Assembly: GCA_963524295.1 (NCBI GenBank) | Contig: CAURFZ010000001.1 | Location: forward strand, 372,001 to 436,000 | DNA length: 64,000 nt | Direction: 5' to 3' | Source: Saccharimonas sp963524295 | Lineage (GTDB): Bacteria; Patescibacteriota; Saccharimonadia; Saccharimonadales; Saccharimonadaceae | Shown here: piece after piece, positions 17,308 to 24,824 of the stretch | How positions within the stretch are numbered: the first letter of the stretch is position 1 | Layout: every line of letters begins with the position of its first letter | Notes under the pieces: model-generated | The model's database searches: none | The model's input: only the letters and a program-made list of their open reading frames with translations | What the model was told of the DNA's origin: nothing | Position numbers and translations under genes: made by a program

Positions 17308-18198
17308 TTATATTTTTGCGGCGGCTCGCAGCTTAGCGCTGCGGGCACGCGGATTGTAAGCATCGTCATGGCTGCCCGCGATTGGCTTCTTGGTGAGGAT
17401 GCGTAGCTCGGCCTCGTAGCCTGCCTGGCGCTGCTCCGCGAAGAAGCGCTTGACGAGCCGATCCTCGAGGCTATGGAAGCTAATCACTCCCACACGTCCA
17501 CCAGTGCGTAGCAAGGCTGGCACCAGCTGGAGCGTCTGCTCTACCTGCGTCAATTCATCATTGACGGCGATGCGGACTGCCTGAAAGGTACGCGTGGCTG
17601 GATGGGTTTTGCCCCGCTTGCCACGGGTAGCGTGCTCGATGACGCGTGCGAGTTCTCCAGTACTCGACAGTGGCCGTGCCGCGCAAATAGCAGCAGCATA
17701 GCACCGTGCTATCGCTGGCGATTCTTCGCCGTAGCGGGTGATCAGTCGGGCGAGCTCTGCCTCTGCCATGTGGTTGACAATCTGCTCGGCAGTCATCGCC
17801 TGGCGTTGATCCATCCGCATATCAAGCGGGCCAGTGTGTGTAAAGGAAAACCCTCGATCAGCTCGATCGAGCTGTGGTGACGACACCCCCAAATCCAGTA
17901 GCAGCAAATCAAACTGCTCACCCTCGCGAACCAACTGCTGTGCTGCATGCAAAAAATCGCAATGCATCAGCCGTGCGCCCTGCCCTGCCAAGCTACCAAG
18001 CTGCGACAAAGCATACTGGTCGCGATCGACCAAACACGCCGTGGTATACGTCTGGGTCTGCTCGAGAATCGCTGTGGCATGGCCGCCATACCCCGCCGTC
18101 AGGTCGAGATAGCGCTCACCTGGACGTGGCTGGAGCTGGGCCAACACTGCCTCCAGCAATACCGGAACATGAAGTGGTGGATGTGCTTTGATACTCAT
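17308..18198 (-). CDS. rsmH: 16S rRNA (cytosine-1402 N4) methyltransferase RsmH (MraW)
   Basis: SAM-dependent methylation of C1402 in the ribosomal P site. Class I methyltransferase fold with the motif I block YLDLTAGYGGHATAILEQT (about 29-47), then LLLDLGVSSPQLDRADRGFSF (about 101-121), MRMDQRQ, and the C-terminal VISFHSLEDRLVKRFF signature. 296 residues, full length. In most bacteria it sits directly after mraZ; here 626 nt separate them, with an RNA-like element (18346-18440) on the other strand. Confidence 0.96.
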   Translation of the reverse strand: MSIKAHPPLHVPVLLEAVLAQLQPRPGERYLDLTAGYGGHATAILEQTQTYTTACLVDRDQYALSQLGSLAGQGARLMHCDFLHAAQQLVREGEQFDLLLLDLGVSSPQLDRADRGFSFTHTGPLDMRMDQRQAMTAEQIVNHMAEAELARLITRYGEESPAIARCYAAAICAARPLSSTGELARVIEHATRGKRGKTHPATRTFQAVRIAVNDELTQVEQTLQLVPALLRTGGRVGVISFHSLEDRLVKRFFAEQRQAGYEAELRILTKKPIAGSHDDAYNPRARSAKLRAAAKI

Positions 18199-18345
18199 AC
18201 GTTTCTTATGGTAGCATAATATTGCTTTCCTCCCCTACTGGTCGTGGCCTATTTAGCCAAAGAACAACAGAGAAACCGATACTAAGCTCGCTAGCTATAC
18301 GCCGTCTCACGCCTTGCCTCACCACCTCCTGCGCTCGGGATCGCT

Positions 18346-18440
18346 ATAAGGGTCAACATCTCCCAGATGTTGACCTCTTGCGCTGGGCTGATAATCCGTT
18401 ATTGCAACGGATTATCACACTCCCTCGGCAGGAGGATGGC
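18346..18440 (+). ncRNA. Structured intergenic element, copy A (twin-hairpin family)
   Basis: ATAAG, then a perfect 11-bp hairpin (18351-18361/18365-18375) beginning GGTC and ending GACC, a linker TCTTGCGCTGGGCT, a second perfect 11-bp hairpin (18390-18400/18406-18416) with loop ATTGC, then ACACTCC and a small third hairpin (CTCC/GGAG, 18420-18434). Copy B (24668-24764, minus strand) keeps the ATAAG, linker, loop and ACACTCC sequences, while seven stem pairs differ between the copies and all remain paired. It is antisense to the dcw genes, with no plus-strand gene downstream, so an independent small RNA is more likely than a cis element. The flanking 18199-18824 region has no supported gene. 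Confidence 0.65.
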
Positions 18441-18824
18441 ACGGCAATGCTACCGATAGGTATAGCTATGCTTTTCCATAAAGATACGCCCCGCTCAGGC
18501 TACTGCGAGATAGTCCGATGCGGGTTCGAGATCACCCACCTGGTAGCGAAACCTGTTTGTTTTCGCATAAAATGTGTTTGTTTTTGTTGACGATCTTTGT
18601 TTGTACCAGGCCGAGAGAGCCCACCAAAGATCGTTTGAGAGACTTATGTGTATAATTGCCGTAGCAATTATATGAGGTGGAGTTTTTTGGGAGGTGTTTG
18701 TGAGGAAGGTGCGCCCGACAGGGTTTTGCGTGGGTCGGGTGCCCACATGGCTCACTACCAGATGGTTGATCTCGAGGATATCAGTTACACGTACTTGTTA
18801 AAGAGCGTCACAAAAACAGCCTTG

Positions 18825-19187
18825 CTACTCGGCCTGCTCTGGTGCCATCAAGCGCCAATACTGGCCAGCGCGCACCGCCACAACCTCGCGTGATATCCCA
18901 GCATAATCCAGCAGATGCTGCTCTACCGTTACCCTGCCCTGCTTCTGGTCCAGAGTGGCAGCCGTCTTGCCGCGCCGGAACTTGACGTTGAGGTCGGCGA
19001 CATGTTCATCCAGGATGCTACCCGTCAGCGCTGGCTCTACCTGGCTATCCCACACATCCTGCGCATACAGGTGGAGGTAGCTGCCAAAGCCGCGCGTTAG
19101 GACCACGCCACTAGCGAACTCCGCCCGAAGCTCCGTCGGTATGGTGAGCCGACGCTTGTCATCCAGCTTGCGTTCGAAGTAATCCAT
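18825..19187 (-). CDS. mraZ: Transcriptional regulator MraZ
   Basis: AbrB-fold DNA-binding ring protein that controls the dcw cluster. Two repeats of the family pattern are visible: DDKRRLTIPTELRAEF (residues 9-24) and its second copy in the C-terminal half (YAGISREVVAVRAGQYWRLM). 120 residues, slightly short. The start ATG at 19187 follows a leader that carries a multi-copy GTGGG operator (19257-19322), as expected for autorepression. Confidence 0.88.
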   Translation of the reverse strand: MDYFERKLDDKRRLTIPTELRAEFASGVVLTRGFGSYLHLYAQDVWDSQVEPALTGSILDEHVADLNVKFRRGKTAATLDQKQGRVTVEQHLLDYAGISREVVAVRAGQYWRLMAPEQAE

Positions 19188-19256
19188 GGGGTGTGGCGAT
19201 CCTTACAGATGAATTATTTTGTTTTTGTGCAGTGGTGTTTGTTTTTCTCGTGGTTA

Positions 19257-19322
19257 CCCACTTTCTTCCACTACTCCCACTATACTACCCACTCTCACCC
19301 ACACGCAACCCCTTTTACCCAC
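19257..19322 (-). promoter_or_regulatory. MraZ operator: phased GTGGG repeats
   Basis: On the minus strand GTGGG/GTGGA pentamers occur at plus positions 19257, 19267, 19276, 19288, 19298 and 19318, i.e. at 9-12-bp steps with one 20-bp step. Known MraZ boxes are direct TGGGN/GTGG repeats at about 10-bp spacing upstream of mraZ. TAGTAT inside the array (about 19281-19288) may be the -10. Confidence 0.75.
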
Positions 19323-19345
19323 GGCGTTCCCCGCCGCACTGGCGC

Positions 19346-19421
19346 TTATCCACAAATCTGTGGAAAAGCTCAACCAGTATCAGGGGTCAGCAGTTTTCCC
19401 CACTCTGCATAATGTGGATAA
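19346..19421. promoter_or_regulatory. Cluster of DnaA boxes upstream of mraZ
   Basis: TTATCCACA (19346-19354) and its exact reverse complement TGTGGATAA (19413-19421) are perfect R-type DnaA boxes. TGTGGAAAA (19359-19367) and TTTTCCCCA (19394-19402) are near matches. This is either DnaA control of the dcw promoter, a titration site or part of a replication origin; no dnaA, dnaN or A/T-rich unwinding module with 13-mers is seen nearby. Confidence 0.6.
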
Positions 19422-19654
19422 AAATAAGCGAGATTGCTGGGCATTTTGCTCTGACTTAGACGCGCCTATAGTGGACATATCTTACTATTTTATACGTACA
19501 AAAGGAGAGAATACGCTGATTTGATGGCATTATAGCCATAATAGCTTGACGCGGCTCTCATATATTGATATATATATTAGCTTTTTAGCTCAGAGGTTTC
19601 CTCTAAAGAGCAGAAAGCAGCTCTTTGGCCTCTGAAGTAAGAAGGGACTCTGTT

Positions 19655-19855
19655 ATGAATCCGTACACCATTGAAGTTACACTGCTTAACGGACAATCGT
19701 TTGTTCTAATAAGCAGCTTCAAGGGCTCTAGTTATTTTGTTGATTTCTTGAAAAAAGCGAGAATTTGCGATAACTACTTGCTCGCTGAGGGTGATATATA
19801 CATCAACCCAGACGCAATAGCATCGTTTAGGTGCTACGAGACAGAGGCTGAATAA
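19655..19855 (+). CDS. Small protein of unknown function (66 residues)
   Basis: MNPYTIEVTLLNGQSFVLISSFKG... reads like a compact beta-rich domain with alternating hydrophobics. GAAGGGA lies 9 nt before the ATG at 19655, which I prefer to an in-frame start 10 codons upstream. Its stop codon is immediately followed by the closing stem of a structured 3' region. No family recognised. Confidence 0.45.
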   Translation: MNPYTIEVTLLNGQSFVLISSFKGSSYFVDFLKKARICDNYLLAEGDIYINPDAIASFRCYETEAE

Positions 19856-19965
19856 GCCCACCACACAGTCCGCCATATCACCGCGCCTGATCGAGTACTC
19901 TACTACGAGTATTCTCGGGCCTGGAAACCCGATTTGGCCGTGGCAGTTGGTGGGCTGTGTTTTTT
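19856..19965 (+). terminator. Large structured 3' region ending in a T run
   Basis: GCCCACCA (19856-19863) pairs with TGGTGGGC (19948-19955), enclosing about 85 nt with further pairings (GAGTACTC/GAGTATTC; GGCC/GGCC), and TTTTTT follows at 19960-19965. Either an elaborate terminator of the 66-residue gene or a small RNA of about 110 nt. Confidence 0.5.
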
Positions 19966-20018
19966 GTATAAAGTTTTAACAAGCTATGATCTAATGCCTA
20001 GGGAGGTATACTCTCCCT

Positions 20019-20447
20019 CTACTTCTGTAGAGAATCGATCAAGAACGTAACAAGAAAAAGGGCTATCATTACAATAAGGAATAAAAGCCATAGTACGATC
20101 CACCCAGCCACGACAGCGCTACACACAATGCCCGCTATACCCCACGCACGCGATGCGCCCGCTTCGCGTAGCTTGTCGTAAGAGTTGATACCAAGGACAA
20201 TACCAGCAATACTGGCAACAACAGCAGCAGAAAAAGCAGCACGATTCATATTAGTAGATTCATCCAAAGTAGTGTTCGCAATTAGCATGAGAATGCTAAT
20301 AATGCCACTGCACACACCACCTACACCAAGCACCGTACCTAGGGATGCGTACTGACGAGCCGAGGCGGGTGATGCTGTGGGCTGCCGTGGGTGCGCTTGC
20401 TGGGGTGGCTGTGGTTGAGACTGGGGTGGAATCGGCTGTTGCGACAT
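20019..20447 (-). CDS. Small membrane protein with Pro/Gln-rich N-terminus (DUF4190-like)
   Basis: 142 residues. The first 33 residues are Pro/Gln-rich (SQQPIPPQSQPQPPQQAHPRQP). Hydrophobic helices follow at about 38-58, 73-90 and 102-135, the last one long enough for two passes. The layout (Pro/Gln head, small helices with Gly-rich turns such as AGIVLGINSYDKLREAGASRAWGIAGI) is that of DUF4190-type proteins of unknown function. Weak AAAGG site 11 nt upstream of the ATG. Confidence 0.5.
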   Translation of the reverse strand: MSQQPIPPQSQPQPPQQAHPRQPTASPASARQYASLGTVLGVGGVCSGIISILMLIANTTLDESTNMNRAAFSAAVVASIAGIVLGINSYDKLREAGASRAWGIAGIVCSAVVAGWIVLWLLFLIVMIALFLVTFLIDSLQK

Positions 20448-20486
20448 AGAAAGTGTGCCTTTAAGAATAGTGCTGGTATTAAGCCC

Positions 20487-21308
20487 CTACCCCTGATGCT
20501 CGAGTAGCCAGTTGTTGGCTGCTACCCAGGTCTCGAGCGTGCCAGTGTCGAGGTAGTGGCCCTTGGTGGGGACGACGGCCATGTGGCCACCAGCAGCGAG
20601 GTAGTCGTTGAAGGGGTCGGTGATGTAGTATTCACCCGCGACGTCGTCACGGTCGGCGTGGGCGGCAATGCGCTGCAGGAGGTCGTAGCTGAGGACGTAT
20701 TTACTCACGTTGATCATTTCGCTCGACGCCTCACCTGGCGCTGGCTTCTCTACCACACCGCGCAGGCGGCCATCATCGGCAACATCCAGCACGCCGTAGC
20801 GGCTGAGCTGGTCGGGCGGCATGTGTACACCTAGGATAGCCGAGCGGTCCTCCCCTGCTGCCTCGATGAGACGTGCCACCTCTGATGTGCCATCGGCATT
20901 ATACACACAGTCATCACCCATCAGCACGACTACCGGCTCACCGGGGTCGAGCTGCGGCACCACGAGGCTGACCGGGATGGCTGTGCCATACTTACCATAG
21001 CTCGATTGCACCATGTAGTGCAGATTGACCTTTGGCGGAGCAATGAGGGGCAAGAGATCTGCCTTACCATTGCGTCGCAGATAGTTGTTGAGGTCGACGT
21101 TGGAGCGGTAGAAGTCGCGAATCTGCGTACTCTGCTCGCTCACCACGAAGTAGATATCGCGGATGCCCGCCGCGATGCAGTCTTGCACAGCGTAGTCTAC
21201 CACCGGGCGGTTACCCAGCGGCAGCATGCATTTTTCGATCGTCTTGGTGACGGGCAGGCGCCGTGTCCCCCAGCCTGCTACGGGGATGATTGCTTTGGTG
21301 CATTGCAT
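20487..21308 (-). CDS. galU: UTP-glucose-1-phosphate uridylyltransferase GalU
   Basis: Makes UDP-glucose for glycan and glycolipid synthesis. Nucleotidyltransferase fold with the signature AIIPVAGWGTRRLPVTKTIEKCMLPLGNRPVVDYAV (from residue 6), VVLMGDDCVY metal-site Asp pair, and VVEKPAPGEASS. 273 residues. Motif reads GWGTR where most family members have GLGTR. ACAAGGAGACATCGAGT precedes the ATG at 21308. The upstream HAD-like frame overlaps the first 98 nt. Confidence 0.9.
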   Translation of the reverse strand: MQCTKAIIPVAGWGTRRLPVTKTIEKCMLPLGNRPVVDYAVQDCIAAGIRDIYFVVSEQSTQIRDFYRSNVDLNNYLRRNGKADLLPLIAPPKVNLHYMVQSSYGKYGTAIPVSLVVPQLDPGEPVVVLMGDDCVYNADGTSEVARLIEAAGEDRSAILGVHMPPDQLSRYGVLDVADDGRLRGVVEKPAPGEASSEMINVSKYVLSYDLLQRIAAHADRDDVAGEYYITDPFNDYLAAGGHMAVVPTKGHYLDTGTLETWVAANNWLLEHQG

Positions 21309-21999
21309 ACTCGATGTCTCCTTGTATGATATTAGTTGCTTGAGCTAACGTATGACAAATGGGCCAATCTCCCGAGCGCCAATTGATAGAGCGCGGTGTG
21401 AGTTGGCCGGTGTGGTCGATCTGCACGCAGCGGATGGACGGGTCTGGCTCGGGCGCAAAGGCAACGGCAACGGGCTTATCGTCGATTAGGTAGATTGTTT
21501 GGCCGGGGTTTGCAGCGGCAGCACGGCGCAGCCACTGGGCTTTGTCTTGCAAGGTGGTGATGATCACCTGCCCATCCTGCTGAGCCACCAGTGCACGCAC
21601 TGCTGGGCACAGACGGGCTTTGCAGTGCGGGGTGATAGGATCACCATAGGTCAGTATCTGCACCGTGCCATAGTGACTCAGCGCGCGCAGCATCGATGCC
21701 ACGCCTGGGTATTGGAGATGGCCATCGGCAAGAGCCGTCTGCTCGAGCTGCTCTATAACAGATGCCGCATCCAGGCCGAGCGCCGCAAGCTGCGCCGCCA
21801 AGACGTAGGTCGGGGCGGTAGGATTGGTCTTTGGCCGGAGCATATAGCGAGGCTGCGCCGCCAAGAATTCCTTAGCAGTCACCTGCGCTGGGTAGAGTTG
21901 GGCTAGTGCCTCTGCTATCTCGCGCAACCACTGCGTGGTATTGATGATCGTCCGGTCGAGATCAACGTAGATGTGGTAGTGGCCCGTCATATGCTCCAT
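21211..21999 (-). CDS. HAD-like phosphatase family protein
   Basis: 262 residues. HAD motif I appears as YVDLDRTIINT (Asp nucleophile about residue 13), motif II as ILTYGDP (about 116), and a motif IV-like TIYLIDDKPV (about 171). These are the haloacid-dehalogenase landmarks; substrate unknown. TATACT (22009-22014) ends 9 nt before the ATG at 21999, so it is probably leaderless. The 3' end overlaps galU by 98 nt; the overlap encodes a low-complexity basic tail, so the gene may have extended by loss of an earlier stop codon. Confidence 0.6.
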   Translation of the reverse strand: MEHMTGHYHIYVDLDRTIINTTQWLREIAEALAQLYPAQVTAKEFLAAQPRYMLRPKTNPTAPTYVLAAQLAALGLDAASVIEQLEQTALADGHLQYPGVASMLRALSHYGTVQILTYGDPITPHCKARLCPAVRALVAQQDGQVIITTLQDKAQWLRRAAAANPGQTIYLIDDKPVAVAFAPEPDPSIRCVQIDHTGQLTPRSINWRSGDWPICHTLAQATNIIQGDIEYAMHQSNHPRSRLGDTAPARHQDDRKMHAAAG

Positions 22000-22029
22000 G
22001 ATCTTTACAGTATAGCCAGTCCTTGATAT

Positions 22030-23028
22030 TTATGCAAAGTATATCCGCATCAGCTGGCGCGCCACGACGTCGGGGTCGTGCCGGATAAAGCTGCGCGTGC
22101 TAGCCAGTGGATCGCTAGCCTGAGCACCATCCCACACGTCTTGTGCTAGGACTGGTGCGGCGCGGTAGCGATAGTGCTGGCGATGCATCTCGTCCATGTC
22201 GTACTCGACCATCAGCTCGCCATCGTGAGCGTACTTGTCCATCAGCTCAGGGCTGGGGCGCGTGTTGTTAAAGACGACATAGTCGAGGAACTGGCTACCT
22301 GCTAGGCGCTCAATTTCACTCGCGAAGTCGCTCACCGAAAAGCCGTCCGTTGGGCCAGGTTTGGTGACGAGATTGCAGACGAAGACACAGCGTGCCTTGG
22401 TGGCGGCAAGCGCCTCTTGGATCTCGCGAATGACCAAGACAGGTGCGAGGCTACCATAGAGGTTGCCGGGAGCCACGACGACCATATCGGCGGTGCGAAT
22501 TGCCTCCACCGCGGCAGGGTTAGCCTGGGCTTCTGGCTCGAGCCAGATCTTGGGCTGACGCGCCAGCGCCTGCTGTGAGATGACATATTCTCCCTTGATA
22601 GGCTGACCATCCTCGCCTTCTGCGCAGAGCGTCACATTGCTGAGCGTAGCGGGCACAACGCACCCATCGATATTAAGCACCTGACTGGCTAGTGCCACCG
22701 CCTCGGCAAAGCTGCCGGTCATTTTCTCAAGTGCTGTGAGGAAGAGATTACCAAAGGCGTGCCCCTTGAAGCTCCCCTCATCGAAGCGATAATTAAAGAG
22801 GTCGCGCACCTTGGGGCTATTGCTCAGCGCCACGAGGCACTGGCGCACATCACCAGGCGGCAAGACGCCGAGCTCGTCGCGCAATTGGCCCGTTGAGCCG
22901 CCATCATCTGCCATATTGACGAGTGCCGTGACCTGCGAGGCATACTGCCTGAGGCCTGTCAGGAGCGTAAAGCTCCCCGTCCCGCCGCCGATGACGACGA
23001 CGCGTGCTCCACCATTGCTCTGTGCCAT
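22030..23028 (-). CDS. yvcK: YvcK/CofD-like (gluconeogenesis factor family) protein
   Basis: 332 residues. The N-terminal VVVIGGGTGSFTLLTGLRQY (about 10-29), MADDGGSTGQLRDELGVLPPGDVRQCLVAL and SFKGHAFGNLFLTAL blocks define the YvcK/CofD family. In Bacillus and mycobacteria YvcK/CuvA binds UDP-sugars and links central carbon flux to cell-wall synthesis; position next to galU fits that. CGGGAGGAATAATAC precedes the ATG. The start of this gene is 3 nt from the stop of the glycosidase gene, so the two are likely co-transcribed. Confidence 0.85.
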   Translation of the reverse strand: MAQSNGGARVVVIGGGTGSFTLLTGLRQYASQVTALVNMADDGGSTGQLRDELGVLPPGDVRQCLVALSNSPKVRDLFNYRFDEGSFKGHAFGNLFLTALEKMTGSFAEAVALASQVLNIDGCVVPATLSNVTLCAEGEDGQPIKGEYVISQQALARQPKIWLEPEAQANPAAVEAIRTADMVVVAPGNLYGSLAPVLVIREIQEALAATKARCVFVCNLVTKPGPTDGFSVSDFASEIERLAGSQFLDYVVFNNTRPSPELMDKYAHDGELMVEYDMDEMHRQHYRYRAAPVLAQDVWDGAQASDPLASTRSFIRHDPDVVARQLMRIYFA

Positions 23029-23031
23029 GTA

Positions 23032-24576
23032 TTATTCCTCCCGATTATTATGACTACGTGAACGACTGCGTGATGCGACTGCTGGTCGACGCGGCGGTGT
23101 AATCACCCCGCTAGAGCGTGCCGCTGGCCCTGGCATAGATGGTGGCATTTGGGGCGTTTGCGGTGGCGTGGGTGGTGTGGGCTTGGGTGGCACGGCTGGC
23201 GTAGAGCGAACAGAGCGCGGCGATGATGATGTAGCTTGCGCCTGTGCGGTAGCTGGCTTAGCACTCGGCTTCTTGCGCGCTGGTACGGCTGGCAACGGCT
23301 CAATGGGCTGCTGCGCCTGCTTCTTTTGCTGCTGCAATACGCGAGCAAACCATAGCGCACTGGGGCGCGGCGTCCGCTTATACGTCTTGTAGTCGACCGC
23401 AAAGAGGCCAAAGCGCGGCCAAAACCCTTTATCCCACTCAAAGTTATCGAGGAAGCTCCAGTGCATATATCCCAGCAGCTCTACCCCACTACCAAGAGCG
23501 CGCTGCATAGCCAGGATAGACTGAGTGAGCCATTGCTTGCGGAACTGGTCGCGCTCGTCGGCCACACCGTTCTCTGTCACGAGCAGAGGGAGCTTGTAGC
23601 GGCCCCAGAGACGTTCCAGCGCAAGCTCGAGATGATCGGGCTGCATTGTCCAGCCGAGATCATTTGGCGTGGTCTCGGGGTTGTGGATGCGGTAGCCATA
23701 GATACGATTGCTAAAGTAATAATTGACGGCGATGTAGTCGCTCTGCCGCACCACCTTGCGTAGGAAATAATCATCCTGGAAGAACTGCACCACCCGCGCC
23801 GTTGCTCGGCTGAGCCAGGCGTCGTCGCCCGGGTAGGTATAGGCCGAATTCTTGGCCACCGCCACCTTAAAGCGCCGGCTCTTGGCATGGAGGACTTTGG
23901 CTACTTGGTTGTGCGCGTAGGCAAGATTGCTCAGCACGCGGTAGGTTTGCCACTTGCTGCGAACGTTGGGTGGCCAGGTGCCATTGTCGTAGCTCTCCGT
24001 CACATAGACGCAAGGCTCGTTGATGGTAATGATATAGCGCACTGTGGCACCGATCTCATCCATCAGCTTATCGACAAAGCGCACGAAGTACTTCACATTA
24101 TCGCGCTTAGCAAAGCCTCCACGCGCAGCAAACCACACTGGCAGCGTAAAGTGAAACAGCGTCACAACTGGCTCTAGCCCGGCATCGGCCAGCGCGGCCA
24201 AGTACGCCTTGTAGTATTTGATCGCCTCGGCATTCCACGCGCCCTCTTCTGGCTCGATGCGCGACCACTCCACACTAAAGCGCCACGAGGTTAGGCCCAT
24301 CTTCTTGGCCAGAGCGAAGTCTTGCGTGTAGAGCTCGGCGTGGTTGGCAGCTTTGCCCGAGATATAATTATTTGGATCTTTGGCGGCACTAGCAATGTGC
24401 GGCCAGTTGGGCAAGTCGCCATATTGATATTGGCTCTGAGCAGCGAGGGTCTTGGCCTGAGCTTTTTCCCACTCCGACCACTGGTTGTGCATACCACCCT
24501 CGACCTGATGCGCGCTCGTCGCAGCGCCCCAGAGGAAATGTTTTGGAAATTGCACCGTAGATTGTTGCTTAGCCAT
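23032..24576 (-). CDS. Glycoside hydrolase family 1 (beta-glucosidase type) with Pro-rich tail
   Basis: Retaining beta-glycosidase. Catalytic acid/base Glu187 in ITINEPCVY and nucleophile Glu335 in LLVTENGVADE are both present, as is the N-terminal family signature FLWGAATSAHQVEGG (14-28). The GH1 barrel ends near 425. The last 85 residues are unusual: Ala/Pro/Lys/Arg-rich, disordered (PVPARKKPSAKPAT... PPTPPQTPQMPPSMPG...), ending SRSRSRSHNNREE. No signal peptide, so cytoplasmic. TACAAT (24584-24589) ends 7 nt before the ATG, giving a leaderless mRNA; element B therefore lies upstream of this promoter, outside its 5' UTR. Confidence 0.9.
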   Translation of the reverse strand: MAKQQSTVQFPKHFLWGAATSAHQVEGGMHNQWSEWEKAQAKTLAAQSQYQYGDLPNWPHIASAAKDPNNYISGKAANHAELYTQDFALAKKMGLTSWRFSVEWSRIEPEEGAWNAEAIKYYKAYLAALADAGLEPVVTLFHFTLPVWFAARGGFAKRDNVKYFVRFVDKLMDEIGATVRYIITINEPCVYVTESYDNGTWPPNVRSKWQTYRVLSNLAYAHNQVAKVLHAKSRRFKVAVAKNSAYTYPGDDAWLSRATARVVQFFQDDYFLRKVVRQSDYIAVNYYFSNRIYGYRIHNPETTPNDLGWTMQPDHLELALERLWGRYKLPLLVTENGVADERDQFRKQWLTQSILAMQRALGSGVELLGYMHWSFLDNFEWDKGFWPRFGLFAVDYKTYKRTPRPSALWFARVLQQQKKQAQQPIEPLPAVPARKKPSAKPATAQAQATSSSPRSVRSTPAVPPKPTPPTPPQTPQMPPSMPGPAARSSGVITPPRRPAVASRSRSRSHNNREE

Positions 24577-24667
24577 AATGCTTATTGTACCATCAGCAGA
24601 GGATTAAGAAAAATAGAATTATTGGGTGGATACACCGTCTCGCTTTCTTCGCACTAGTTTCACCTTC

Positions 24668-24764
24668 CCATCACTTCATCTGATGGAGTGTGAAAACAGA
24701 TTGCAATAATCTGTTTTCAGCCCTAGCAGCAAGAGGTCGATATCCAGTGAATATCGACCCTTAT
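24668..24764 (-). ncRNA. Structured intergenic element, copy B (twin-hairpin family)
   Basis: Read on the minus strand: ATAAG, a 9-bp hairpin GGTCGATAT/ATATCGACC (plus 24735-24743/24751-24759), linker TCTTGCTGCTAGGGCT (24719-24734), a perfect 11-bp hairpin with loop ATTGC (24692-24702/24708-24718), ACACTCC, then a third hairpin CCATCA/TGATGG (24668-24686). The order and all unpaired segments match copy A at 18346-18440, while the stems differ compensatorily. Confidence 0.65.
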
Positions 24765-24824
24765 CTCCAGATATTTTCTTGTCCAATAGCATGATACTAG
24801 CTAGACACAGAGAATATCCCTCCC

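Noticed and set aside
18525..18555. tRNA T-arm-like GGGTTCGAGATCACCC
   Set aside because: The stem does not form around a 7-nt loop, and no acceptor, D or anticodon arms fit.
18222..18590. 122-codon plus-strand ORF between rsmH and mraZ
   Set aside because: It runs across the perfect hairpins of element A and has no start signals.
19346..19421. Calling this the replication origin
   Set aside because: DnaA boxes alone are not enough; no dnaA/dnaN neighbours, no skew data, and an mraZ regulatory role is equally possible.
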